Of a DNA stretch of 45,350 nucleotides, positions 1 to 6,881 are shown one piece after another. Position 1 is the stretch's first letter. Each line of letters opens with the position of its first letter. The notes beneath the pieces were generated by a model that had not been told where the DNA came from, searched no databases, and saw only the letters and a list, made by a program, of their open reading frames with translations. This DNA is from Duganella callida (lineage in GTDB: Bacteria > Pseudomonadota > Gammaproteobacteria > Burkholderiales > Burkholderiaceae_D): contig NZ_SPVG01000097.1 of NCBI RefSeq assembly GCF_004614165.1, positions 1-45,350 of the forward strand, written 5' to 3'. A program made the translations under genes and the position numbers.

Positions 1-101
1 CGCCGGCATCGGCGCGGCCCCAGCTGAGCGCGGCCAAGCCCGCGCCCGCGCTGCGCGCCAGGACGCCGCCGCCAGCGGCCGACGACTGGGAAGAGTTCTA
101 A
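1..101 (+). CDS. Methyl-accepting chemotaxis protein, C-terminal tail (partial)
   Basis: Only the last 32 codons are inside the window; the gene begins upstream of position 1. The visible tail is rich in alanine and proline and ends DDWEEF before a TAA at 99-101. An Ala/Pro linker ending in an aromatic-acidic pentapeptide (W-E-x-F type) is the usual end of long chemotaxis receptors, where it tethers the adaptation enzymes CheR and CheB. The assignment rests on that tail alone; no signalling domain is visible. A strong hairpin follows directly, which supports this being a real gene end. A second receptor at 35031-36530 lacks such a tail. Confidence 0.6.
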   Translation, partial: PASARPQLSAAKPAPALRARTPPPAADDWEEF

Positions 102-105
102 ACGC

Positions 106-133
106 AAAACGCCACCCTCAGCGGTGGCGTTTT
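106..133 (+). terminator. Intrinsic terminator, probably bidirectional
   Basis: An 11-bp perfect stem (AAAACGCCACC / GGTGGCGTTTT) with a 6-nt loop ends in T residues on the plus strand and A residues upstream. It lies just after the stop at 99-101 and before the 3' end of the convergent DUF302 gene, so it can serve both. Confidence 0.8.
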
Positions 134-167
134 GCCGTCATCCTTGGCTGCACCTGCTGCCCGCCTC

Positions 168-614
168 TCATTCTCCCTGCGCCGCATCGCGCACCAGGGC
201 GACAATGCCTTCCAATGGCTTGGCCAGTTCCGGGCTGATCTGGTGGCGTGCCGCCAGATACGACGGCGCGTTGTAGCTGACCCAGACCGCGCCGGCCGCG
301 TCGCGCCAGGCCAGCGCCTTCAGCGGCAGGTCGATGGCGGCAGTCGGGTTGGCCTGCATCACGGGTGTGCCGCCCTTGGGATTGCCGAACACCACCATCT
401 GCGAATCCTGCATCTCCAGGCCGGCGCGGCGCGCGTCGGCGGCAAAATCGATGCGGGCGAAGATCAGCATGTGGCGCGCCTCAGCCAGCGCGGCGATGCG
501 CTGCGCGGTTTCGGCGACGGTATAACGGCTGGCGATGGTCTCCAGTCCGGTGGTCTGAGCATGGGTCATGGTGACGGCTCCGGCAAAAATGAGGGTTGAG
601 ATAAATTTTTTCAT
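168..614 (-). CDS. Secreted DUF302-domain protein
   Basis: This 148-residue protein begins with a Sec signal peptide (MKKFISTLIFAGAVTMTHAQ, cleavage expected near residue 19-20). The mature part has the compact alpha/beta fold signature of DUF302: a helix with AETAQRIAALAEARHMLIFARIDF, then a strand VVFGNPKGGTPVMQ and a terminal segment running through LPLKALAWRDAAGAVWVSYN. Family members are small periplasmic or soluble proteins of unknown biochemical role. No Shine-Dalgarno sequence is obvious, but the signal peptide fixes the start. It is divergent from the AraC-type regulator at 703, with an 88-bp space between, so regulation by that neighbour is possible but not shown. Confidence 0.85.
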   Translation of the reverse strand: MKKFISTLIFAGAVTMTHAQTTGLETIASRYTVAETAQRIAALAEARHMLIFARIDFAADARRAGLEMQDSQMVVFGNPKGGTPVMQANPTAAIDLPLKALAWRDAAGAVWVSYNAPSYLAARHQISPELAKPLEGIVALVRDAAQGE

Positions 615-702
615 ACGGTGTACGATAGCCGTCCTTGTCGGCGTTTTGGATGCGCAATCGCTGTTTTTTGCAACCGAAACGCCAGCCCATCACGATATTT
701 GC

Positions 703-1533
703 ATGGACCTCACTTCCGCCCTGCTCGCCCAGACCGGCATGCGCGCCAGCACCTTCCACAGCGGCAGCTATTGCAGCGTGACCGCCTTCGACGACGACGC
801 CGCGCACGGCCACCTGCACCTGCTGCGCCAGGGGCGCCTGACCATCGCCCTCGGCGACGGCGGCCAGCTGCGGCTGGAGCAGCCGACGCTGGTGTTCTTC
901 CCCGGTCCCTGCGCGCACAGCGTGATCGCCCGCCGCCAGGACAAGGCCGAACTGGTCTGCGCCAGACTGCACTACACGGGCGGTCTCGGCAATCCGCTGA
1001 AGGCGGCGCTGCCGCCGTACCTGGCGGTGCCGCTGGCGCAGGCGCCGATGCTGGCCGACATCCTCGACTGGCTGTTCCGCGAGGCGGCGGGCGACGCCTA
1101 CGGTCGCCTGGCCGCCACCGACCGCCTGTTCGAGCTGCTGGTGATCCAGCTGCTGCGTCATCTGCTGCGCCAGGCCACGCTGCTGCCGGGCGGCCTGGCC
1201 GGCCTGGCCGACGCCCGCATCGCGCGCGCGCTGGACGCCATCCACCGCCAGCCGGAACAGACCTGCAGCGTGCCGGAACTGGCGCGGCTGGCGGCCATGT
1301 CGCGCGCCAGCTTTGCCGCCCGCTTCAAGCAGCTGGTCGGCCAGACGCCGGCCGACTACCTGACCGGCTGGCGCATCACCCTGGCGCAAAAACGCCTGCG
1401 CGAAGGTGCGCCGATATCGGCCGTGGCGGCGCAGGTGGGTTATGAAAGCCCGTCGGCGCTGGCGCGCGCGTTCCGCCGCCGCACGGGGCTCAGCCCGCGC
1501 GATTGGCTGGCGCGGGCGGACGTCCCCGACTAG
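703..1533 (+). CDS. AraC-family transcriptional regulator with cupin sensor
   Basis: The 276-residue product has an N-terminal cupin-like ligand domain (about 1-170, with HLHLLRQGRLTIAL and LVFFPGPCAHSV) and a C-terminal double helix-turn-helix (about 180-270). The second motif contains the AraC signature around VGYESPSALARAFRRRTG. I chose ATG 703 (MDLTSALLAQTGM) because the open frame upstream of it encodes low-quality sequence that overlaps the divergent DUF302 gene. The domain layout matches the Cupin_6/HTH_18 group, which often controls an adjacent divergent gene; DUF302 is one candidate target. Its stop overlaps the convergent glycosyltransferase stop by 4 nt. It resembles the regulator at 11910-12830 in its DNA-binding half. 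Confidence 0.85.
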   Translation: MDLTSALLAQTGMRASTFHSGSYCSVTAFDDDAAHGHLHLLRQGRLTIALGDGGQLRLEQPTLVFFPGPCAHSVIARRQDKAELVCARLHYTGGLGNPLKAALPPYLAVPLAQAPMLADILDWLFREAAGDAYGRLAATDRLFELLVIQLLRHLLRQATLLPGGLAGLADARIARALDAIHRQPEQTCSVPELARLAAMSRASFAARFKQLVGQTPADYLTGWRITLAQKRLREGAPISAVAAQVGYESPSALARAFRRRTGLSPRDWLARADVPD

Positions 1534-3071
1534 CGCGCACTGCGGCTGTAGACCAGCAATTCCTTTTCCGGCTTGTCCAGCTTACCGGACATGGGGATCA
1601 CCCGCACCAGCCGGAACGGCGTGCCATCCCGCAGCATCGATTCGAATGCGTCCATGGCCGGCTGGTCCGCCAGGTAGCCGGGCTGGGCCACGATGGTGTC
1701 GATCCGGTTACGTTCGAGCAGGCGCACAATTTCCGGCTTGCCCAGGCCGCTGTCCCGGATGCCGATGCCGCGCATGATGGCGATTTCCACCAGCAGCTTG
1801 TCGGCGCGCCGCACGCCGATGTCGGCGCGCGTGGTGGCGGTACGCAGGTCGAAGATGAAACTGCCGTCACGGTGGGCCGAGATCAGCACATTGCGCCGCG
1901 CCGGGGTCAGCTGCGCCGCCACCTGCGCCGCCTGCTTGAAACCGGCCACGAAGGGCACCGGCGGCATCAGCGCCAGCTGCACCAGTTGCCACAGCGCCAG
2001 CGCCGGCAGCGCCAGCGACGCCAGCCGCGCCCCCAGCAGCGACAATCCGTACGCCGCCGTCAGAAACAGGAAGGCGATGCCGGGCAGGTTGAAACGGCTG
2101 TCCTTGTTGGACACCACGGTGAAAAACACCCAGGCGCAGACCGTGAACGCCAGCAGCACCAGCGCCGGCGGCGGCAGCCGGCGCTGCCACGCGGCGCGGA
2201 CGATGCCGGCCAGCCCCGCCAGCACCAGCGCGATGCACGGCCAGCCGAACTGCTGCGGCAGACAGCGGACATACCAGGTCCAGTTTTCGAACGTCCACAA
2301 GCCCGGCATGCCAGGCACCGCCGTGGCCAGCGTCTGGTTGACCCTGGCGAAATAGGCCGCCATCAGTACCGCCGGCGCCGCCACACAGCCCATCAGCGCC
2401 AGCGCGATCAGCCGCTGGCGCAGCGGCGCCGGCGCCGGCTGGCGGTGCAGGAACAGAAAGTACCCCATCACCGGCACCGCAAACACCGCCTGCACCCGGG
2501 TCAGCATCGCGCAGCCCAGCAGTACCGCGCTCAAGTACAACCACTTGCGGCCGCCCTGTTCCGTATAACGCGTCAGCGCCCAGCTGCTTGCAAGCAACAC
2601 CGCGATGGCCGGCACATCGAGCTGCACCTGGCGCGACCACAGCGCGAACGGTGCCAGGCTCAGCAGCGCCAGCACCGCCGCCCCGGCCGTCAGCGGCCCC
2701 AACTGGCGGCGCAGCAGCAACCAGGCCATGGCGCCGGCCAGCAGCGCATACAGGCTGACCATGGCCTGCGCCACCGCGTGGCTGGCCCCCAGCAGCACCA
2801 GCAGCGGCACCGCGCTCAGATAAAACAAGGGCGGATAAAAGCCGACATTCACCGCCGGATAGCGCTGGTAGTAATCGCGGGCGAACTGGAACGGGTCGCG
2901 CAGGCCGCCATCGAGCAGGAAGTCGCGCAGGAACACGCCGTTCATCGCATGGCGCGACGCGTCGTACCACCAGAAATCGCCGTCGGTGGGCGCGCTGTGA
3001 AAGTAGTACAGCGCCAGCGCCGCGATCGCCGCCAGCGCCGCCGCCGCACGCCAGCGCCGCGCCAGGCTCAT
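1530..3071 (-). CDS. Membrane glycosyltransferase, GT-C fold (GT39-like)
   Basis: This is a 513-residue polytopic membrane protein. The N-terminal helix is followed by a large first loop, GDFWWYDASRHAMNG, that carries the acidic residue expected in GT-C enzymes using lipid-linked sugars. About ten hydrophobic segments follow, for example VLALLSLAPFALW and GCVAAPAVLMAAYF, with a soluble C-terminal domain from about residue 400. ATG 3071 overlaps the upstream GT2 stop in an ATGA arrangement, so translation is probably coupled. In gtr-type clusters the third gene transfers the lipid-carried sugar in the periplasm to an acceptor such as O-antigen or a protein. The acceptor here is unknown. It is longer than a typical phage Gtr, closer to ArnT/GT39-like proteins. 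Confidence 0.75.
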   Translation of the reverse strand: MSLARRWRAAAALAAIAALALYYFHSAPTDGDFWWYDASRHAMNGVFLRDFLLDGGLRDPFQFARDYYQRYPAVNVGFYPPLFYLSAVPLLVLLGASHAVAQAMVSLYALLAGAMAWLLLRRQLGPLTAGAAVLALLSLAPFALWSRQVQLDVPAIAVLLASSWALTRYTEQGGRKWLYLSAVLLGCAMLTRVQAVFAVPVMGYFLFLHRQPAPAPLRQRLIALALMGCVAAPAVLMAAYFARVNQTLATAVPGMPGLWTFENWTWYVRCLPQQFGWPCIALVLAGLAGIVRAAWQRRLPPPALVLLAFTVCAWVFFTVVSNKDSRFNLPGIAFLFLTAAYGLSLLGARLASLALPALALWQLVQLALMPPVPFVAGFKQAAQVAAQLTPARRNVLISAHRDGSFIFDLRTATTRADIGVRRADKLLVEIAIMRGIGIRDSGLGKPEIVRLLERNRIDTIVAQPGYLADQPAMDAFESMLRDGTPFRLVRVIPMSGKLDKPEKELLVYSRSAR

Positions 3072-4090
3072 GCGCCCACCCGGCGCTTGAAGCCGGCGCC
3101 GACCACGCGGTCGACGTGGAAGCGCGGCCGTTTCTTCGACGCCTCGTAGACTTTGGCCAGGTATTCGCCGATCACGCCCAGGCTGAGCAGCTGCACCCCG
3201 CCGAGGAAATACATCGGCAGCACCACCGAGGCCCAGCCCGGCAAGGCATGGTCGGTGAACAGGCGCGTGAACAAGGCCCAGGCCGCCAGACCCATGCTGC
3301 CGACCGACACCACCACGCCGGCACCGGTGATGATGCGCAGCGGATACGCGGTAAACGAGGTGACGCCCTGCCAGGCCAGCCCCAGCATTTTCCGCAGCGG
3401 ATACTTGGACTCGCCGGCGAACCGCTCCGCCCGCTCGAATTCCACCACCGAGGTCTGATAGCCGAGCTGCATCACCAGTCCGCGCAGGAACAAATGGGTT
3501 TCCTCGTAGGTCCGCAGGGTTTCCACCGCGCGCCGCGACAGCAGGCGGTAATCGGCGTGGTTGAACACCACCTGCACGCCCAGCAGGGCCAGCAGCCGGT
3601 AATAGCCTTCCGCGCTGACGCGCTTGAACCAGGTATCGCAGGCGCGGCTGCTGCGCACGCCGAACACGATCTCGCTGCCGGCGCGGTACTGGCACACCAT
3701 CTGCGGAATGGCGCCGAGGTCGTCCTGCAGATCCGCGTCCAGACTGATCAGTACATCGCCGGGCGCGGTCAGCAGGCCGCACAGCAGCGCGTTCTGGTGG
3801 CCGCGATTGCGGCTGAGCTTGATTCCGCCGACTTCCTCATGCGTCGCCGCGTAGCCGGCGATCAGGGCCCAGGTCTGGTCGCGGCTGCCGTCGTCGACGT
3901 AATAAATGCTGCTGCCGGGCGCCATCTGGCCGCCGGCGATCCATTCCCGCAGCAGCGCCAGCAGGCGCCGCGTGGTCTCGGGCAACACTTCCTGCTCGTT
4001 GTAACAGGGCAGCACCAGGCTGACCACGGGGGGAACGCTGACGTCGTCTACGGGCGAAACGTCCAGAGCGCGCTGACCAGGTAGTTCCAT
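3068..4090 (-). CDS. GtrB-like polyprenyl-phosphate glycosyltransferase (GT2)
   Basis: The 340-residue protein has the N-terminal GT2 fold: SLVLPCYNEQEVLP at about 24-37, the nucleotide-binding VDDGS at 65-69 and the metal-binding LDADLQDD around 117-124. Two hydrophobic segments near the C-terminus (about 240-310, GVTSFTAYPLRIITGAGVVV and the next stretch) anchor it in the membrane. Family members load a sugar from a nucleotide donor onto undecaprenyl phosphate on the cytoplasmic side. ATG 4090 overlaps the GtrA gene by 43 nt; the conserved domain starts after residue 20, so a slightly later start cannot be excluded. It is the middle gene of the operon between a flippase-like GtrA and a membrane transferase. 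Confidence 0.85.
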   Translation of the reverse strand: MELPGQRALDVSPVDDVSVPPVVSLVLPCYNEQEVLPETTRRLLALLREWIAGGQMAPGSSIYYVDDGSRDQTWALIAGYAATHEEVGGIKLSRNRGHQNALLCGLLTAPGDVLISLDADLQDDLGAIPQMVCQYRAGSEIVFGVRSSRACDTWFKRVSAEGYYRLLALLGVQVVFNHADYRLLSRRAVETLRTYEETHLFLRGLVMQLGYQTSVVEFERAERFAGESKYPLRKMLGLAWQGVTSFTAYPLRIITGAGVVVSVGSMGLAAWALFTRLFTDHALPGWASVVLPMYFLGGVQLLSLGVIGEYLAKVYEASKKRPRFHVDRVVGAGFKRRVGA

Positions 4091-4437
4091 ACGATCACAC
4101 CTATAGTAGTCAAGATTTGCGCCGGCGCCGCCGGCACGCCCATGGCCATCAGCGTACTGAGCAAAACGTAATTCAACAGCCAGCCCATCAGCGCCATGGC
4201 GGCAAATCGCAGCGCCGCGGCGCGGCTGCCGGCGCGGGTGCGGAAAGTCACGCGCGCGTTCAGCCAGTAATTGACCAGGGCGCTCACGGCATAGCCCAGC
4301 GTCGAGGCCGTCACCACCCGCAGGCCGGCGCCATACACCAGCAGCAGGGCCAGCCCGTAGTGCAGGGCGGTGCTGCCGCCGCCGACGAGCAGAAAACTGA
4401 ACAGACTGCGTCCAGACAGGTTGTTGGCGGCCGGCAT
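4048..4437 (-). CDS. GtrA-family membrane protein (putative lipid-linked sugar flippase)
   Basis: The product is 129 residues with four predicted membrane helices, starting FSFLLVGGGSTALHYGLALL and including the family hallmark SALVNYWLNARVTFR and the terminal NYLVSALWTFRP. The GtrA family is associated with translocation of polyprenyl-phosphate sugars across the inner membrane. It is the first gene of a three-gene minus-strand unit with overlapping reading frames, the order known from O-antigen glucosylation clusters. The region upstream (4438-4560) is AT-richer than its surroundings and should hold the promoter, but I could not pick out a convincing -35/-10 pair. Confidence 0.85.
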   Translation of the reverse strand: MPAANNLSGRSLFSFLLVGGGSTALHYGLALLLVYGAGLRVVTASTLGYAVSALVNYWLNARVTFRTRAGSRAAALRFAAMALMGWLLNYVLLSTLMAMGVPAAPAQILTTIGVIVWNYLVSALWTFRP

Positions 4438-4516
4438 GGTGGTGGATTCAGGTGATGAGCGCGCGATGAAAATTGCATTGCTTACAACATCACCCTACCA
4501 TATCCGTCACCGTTAA

Positions 4517-4533
4517 GCTCGTGAATTGTTAAA
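4517..4533 (+). repeat. 17-nt motif copy 1 (GCTCGTGAATTGTTAAA)
   Basis: A second copy with one mismatch lies at 25760-25776, upstream of the NACHT gene. Read on the minus strand, this copy is part of CATTCTTTAACAATTC, which resembles the boxA antitermination element of rRNA leaders. It lies about 80 nt upstream of the GtrA start. Function unknown. Confidence 0.4.
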
Positions 4534-4590
4534 GAATGTGAAAAAACCACAGCGCCGCTTGACGCTGATCAGACGCTGGCGGACGCGAGC

Positions 4591-4680
4591 TCCGGGGTCA
4601 GTTCTGCCAATCGCACACAAGCCCAGCCGTAGCGCGTGCTACGGCTGGGCTTGTGTGCGATTGGCAGAACTGACCCCGGA
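4591..4680. repeat. 43-bp perfect inverted repeat, REP-like hairpin
   Basis: Positions 4591-4633 and 4638-4680 are exact reverse complements, separated by the 4-nt loop GCGT. The arms begin TCCGGGGTCAGTTCTGCC. No U-tract follows, and the structure is far longer than an ordinary terminator. The outer CGGGGTCAG word recurs at 37907-37915 next to another palindrome. This fits a REP-type mobile palindrome of the kind moved by single-domain tyrosine (Y1/RAYT) transposases, though none is encoded in the window. It lies between the 3' end of the coiled-coil gene and the upstream side of the gtr operon, so it could also stop transcription of the former. Confidence 0.75.
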
Positions 4681-4684
4681 TTTC

Positions 4685-5149
4685 TCAGCGCGCCATGCGC
4701 TCGCGCAGGTCGCGGATTTCGGCGGCGTAGTTGTCGCGCGCGGTGACGGCGCCCACCAGTTCCATCTCGGCCGCCAACCGCGCGTCCGACAGGCGGGCCG
4801 ATTCGGCCACGTTGCGCTCCAGCTGGGCGCGCAGGTCGGCCAGCTGGGCGTCTTTGCCTTCGATCGCCAGCTGGTCCTTGGCCTTGCCGACCAGGGCGTC
4901 GGTGGCGATGGTGCGGGCGTTGCGCAGTTCGGCGTTCAGTTGGTCGATGTCCTCGGCGCGCTGGGCCGCCAGCGCCAGCGCTTCGTCGCGCGCGGCGGTC
5001 ATGCCGGCCAGTTCGGCTTTCAGGGCGTCCAGCTCGGCCGTGGACTGGGCCAGCGCGTCGCGCGCCGGCGCCGCGCTGTCCTCGGCCACTTGCCGCACCC
5101 AGTCGTTGAGCGCGCTGGCAATGGACTCGGGAATGGCGTGCGATGTCAT
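4685..5149 (-). CDS. Small coiled-coil protein, function unknown
   Basis: This 154-residue protein has a short N-terminal segment (MTSHAIPESIASALNDWVRQ) followed by an almost continuous alpha-helical coiled coil from about residue 25 to the end, with heptad patterns such as ALKAELAGMTAARDEALALA. The N-terminal segment followed by a long coiled coil is reminiscent of KfrA-type DNA-binding proteins, but I cannot see a clear helix-turn-helix. I chose ATG 5149 because GGAGG lies 5 nt upstream of it; an in-frame ATG five codons earlier lacks this. It is monocistronic, and its stop lies 4 nt from the large hairpin. No signal peptide or membrane segment is visible. Confidence 0.65.
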   Translation of the reverse strand: MTSHAIPESIASALNDWVRQVAEDSAAPARDALAQSTAELDALKAELAGMTAARDEALALAAQRAEDIDQLNAELRNARTIATDALVGKAKDQLAIEGKDAQLADLRAQLERNVAESARLSDARLAAEMELVGAVTARDNYAAEIRDLRERMAR

Positions 5150-5222
5150 GACTACCTCCGGCAAGATTCAGAGCTGACACGATACCGCACGGGGTTGCCG
5201 CAGGGCAAGCACCAACGCGCGA

Positions 5223-5426
5223 TCAGGCCGCGCGCAGCCACGCCATGCGCGCAATCGTCGCCGGATTGACACAGGCCAGCACTTCCAGCGCGGCGCCACC
5301 GACCGCGCCGGCGATGAGGTTATTGGCGATCCATAAACAGGTGCCGCACAAGGTCAGCAGCGCCGGGCACAAATGCCAGGTAGCCGACGCACTGCGCCGG
5401 TGAGGTCCAACCGCTTGCCATAGCGC
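5223..5426 (-). pseudogene. Possible remnant of a small YgjV-like membrane protein
   Basis: The 403-bp stretch 5150-5552 has no intact gene. On the minus strand an open frame ends at the TGA at 5223-5225 and encodes LLTLCGTCLWIANNLIAG followed by AVGGAALEVLACVNPATIAR. This hydrophobic pattern resembles the C-terminal half of small YgjV-type inner-membrane proteins. There is no plausible ATG, GTG or ribosome-binding site upstream before the in-frame stop near 5437, so I read it as a decayed fragment. The family link is tentative. The rest of the stretch should hold the promoter of the downstream oxalate decarboxylase gene; I see no clear consensus elements. Confidence 0.3.
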
Positions 5427-5552
5427 GCGATCACAGCATCAGCGCGGCTTATGCTGCCGCCAAAGAATTACTGAATATCCACGCGCGCCGCCCGGTCCTA
5501 CCATGGCTGCATCGGGTGCCTGGGCGCACCCGGCACTTAAAGGAGATCCAAC

Positions 5553-6809
5553 ATGACTGACTTGAAACGTCGCAGCGTCCTGGCCGGCGCCGCCGCCGGG
5601 GCCGTGGCTTTCGGCGCCGCCGCCGCCGCCAAGGCCGCCGAATTCGGCAATCCGGACCGCCCGCCGCAGGGCGCGATCAATTCCTCGGCCATCGCCAACG
5701 CCGAGCCGGGACCACAGAACCCGCAGCTGCGCGACGTGCTGCCGGACTTCGCCAATCCGCCGGCCACCGACGTCGGCGGCATGGCCATCCCGTGGGCCTC
5801 GTTCAACCTGGCGCACAAGCGCATCCAGGACGGCGGCTGGGCGCGCGAAGTGACCACCAAGGCGTTCCCGATTTCCAAGGACATCGCCGGCGTCAACATG
5901 CGGCTCGGTCCGGGCGGCGTGCGCGAGCTGCACTGGCACCAACAGGCCGAGTGGGCCATCATGGTCAGCGGCGAGGTGCGCATCACCACCATCGACAGCC
6001 AGGGCCGCGCCGAAGTGTCCGACGTGCGCGCCGGCGACATCTGGTATTTCCCGCCCGGCCTGCCGCACTCGCTGCAAGGGCTGGGCAGCAACGGCGGCGA
6101 ATTCGTGCTGGCCTTCGACAACGGCGCCGCCGGCGAATTCAACACGCTGATGGTGTCCGAGTGGATGGCGCACACGCCGCCGGCCATCCTGGCGCAAAAC
6201 TTCGGCGTGCCGGCCGACAAGTTCAGGAACATCCCGCTGGAACAGCTGTGGATCTACCAGGGCGCCCAGGCCGGGCCGCTGGCGGCCGACCAGGCCTATG
6301 TGGCCTCGTCCGGCGGCCGGCCCGATCATCCGTTCATCTTCCGCATGGGCGCGATGGCGCCCACCGTGCGCCAGCCCGGCGGCGAGGTGCGCATCGTCGA
6401 CAGCCGCAATTTCCCGGTGTCGAAAACGGTGGCGGCGGCGATGGTGACGCTGCGTCCCGGCGGCCTGCGCGAAATGCACTGGCACCCGGATGCCGACGAG
6501 TGGCAGTACTTCATCCAGGGCAGCGGCGCCATGACCGTGTTCAACAGCGGACCGGCGGCGCAGACGGTCAATTTCAATCCCGGCGATGTCGGCTACGTCG
6601 AGAAAAATCTCGGCCACTACATCAAGAACACCGGCAGCACCGACCTGGTGTTCCTGGAATTGTTCAAGTCCGACCATTTTTCGGAAATCACGCTGTCGCA
6701 ATGGCTGGCCAACACCCCGCGCCAGCTGGTGCGCGAACACCTGCGCGTGGACGACGCCACCCTCGACGTGATCCACAAGCTCAAGGACCGCCGCGACGTG
6801 CTGGCCTGA
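5553..6809 (+). CDS. oxdC: Tat-exported bicupin oxalate decarboxylase
   Basis: The 418-residue protein starts with a twin-arginine signal (LKRRSVLAGAAAGAVAF). Two cupin domains follow with complete metal sites: H127, H129, E133 and H172 in the first (RELHWHQQAEW, PPGLPHS) and H309, H311, E316 and H355 in the second (REMHWHPDADEWQYF, GHYIKN). In oxalate decarboxylase these bind Mn, and a glutamate on a flexible lid donates the proton that turns oxalate into formate plus CO2. The lid here reads GEFNT (194-198) where the Bacillus enzyme has SENST, so the key glutamate (E195) is kept. AGGAG lies 7 nt before the ATG. The next gene encodes an Nramp metal transporter, which fits a manganese enzyme. 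Export of the folded metalloenzyme suggests oxalate removal in the periplasm. Confidence 0.88.
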   Translation: MTDLKRRSVLAGAAAGAVAFGAAAAAKAAEFGNPDRPPQGAINSSAIANAEPGPQNPQLRDVLPDFANPPATDVGGMAIPWASFNLAHKRIQDGGWAREVTTKAFPISKDIAGVNMRLGPGGVRELHWHQQAEWAIMVSGEVRITTIDSQGRAEVSDVRAGDIWYFPPGLPHSLQGLGSNGGEFVLAFDNGAAGEFNTLMVSEWMAHTPPAILAQNFGVPADKFRNIPLEQLWIYQGAQAGPLAADQAYVASSGGRPDHPFIFRMGAMAPTVRQPGGEVRIVDSRNFPVSKTVAAAMVTLRPGGLREMHWHPDADEWQYFIQGSGAMTVFNSGPAAQTVNFNPGDVGYVEKNLGHYIKNTGSTDLVFLELFKSDHFSEITLSQWLANTPRQLVREHLRVDDATLDVIHKLKDRRDVLA

Positions 6810-6881
6810 GCGCCGGTGCCACCGCCCCGCCGCATGGCCCCGCCCCCGCCATGCGGCGCCCCATTCTGAAAGGAAGTCACC

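Noticed and set aside
4591-4680. The 43-bp inverted repeat as a simple transcription terminator
   Set aside because: The arms are far longer than needed and no T-run follows on either strand, although it may still block transcription.
4526-5269. Plus-strand frame running through the perfect hairpin and opposite the coiled-coil gene
   Set aside because: It depends on reading through the inverted repeat and shows no domain or ribosome-binding site; the minus-strand coiled-coil frame has a GGAGG-supported start.
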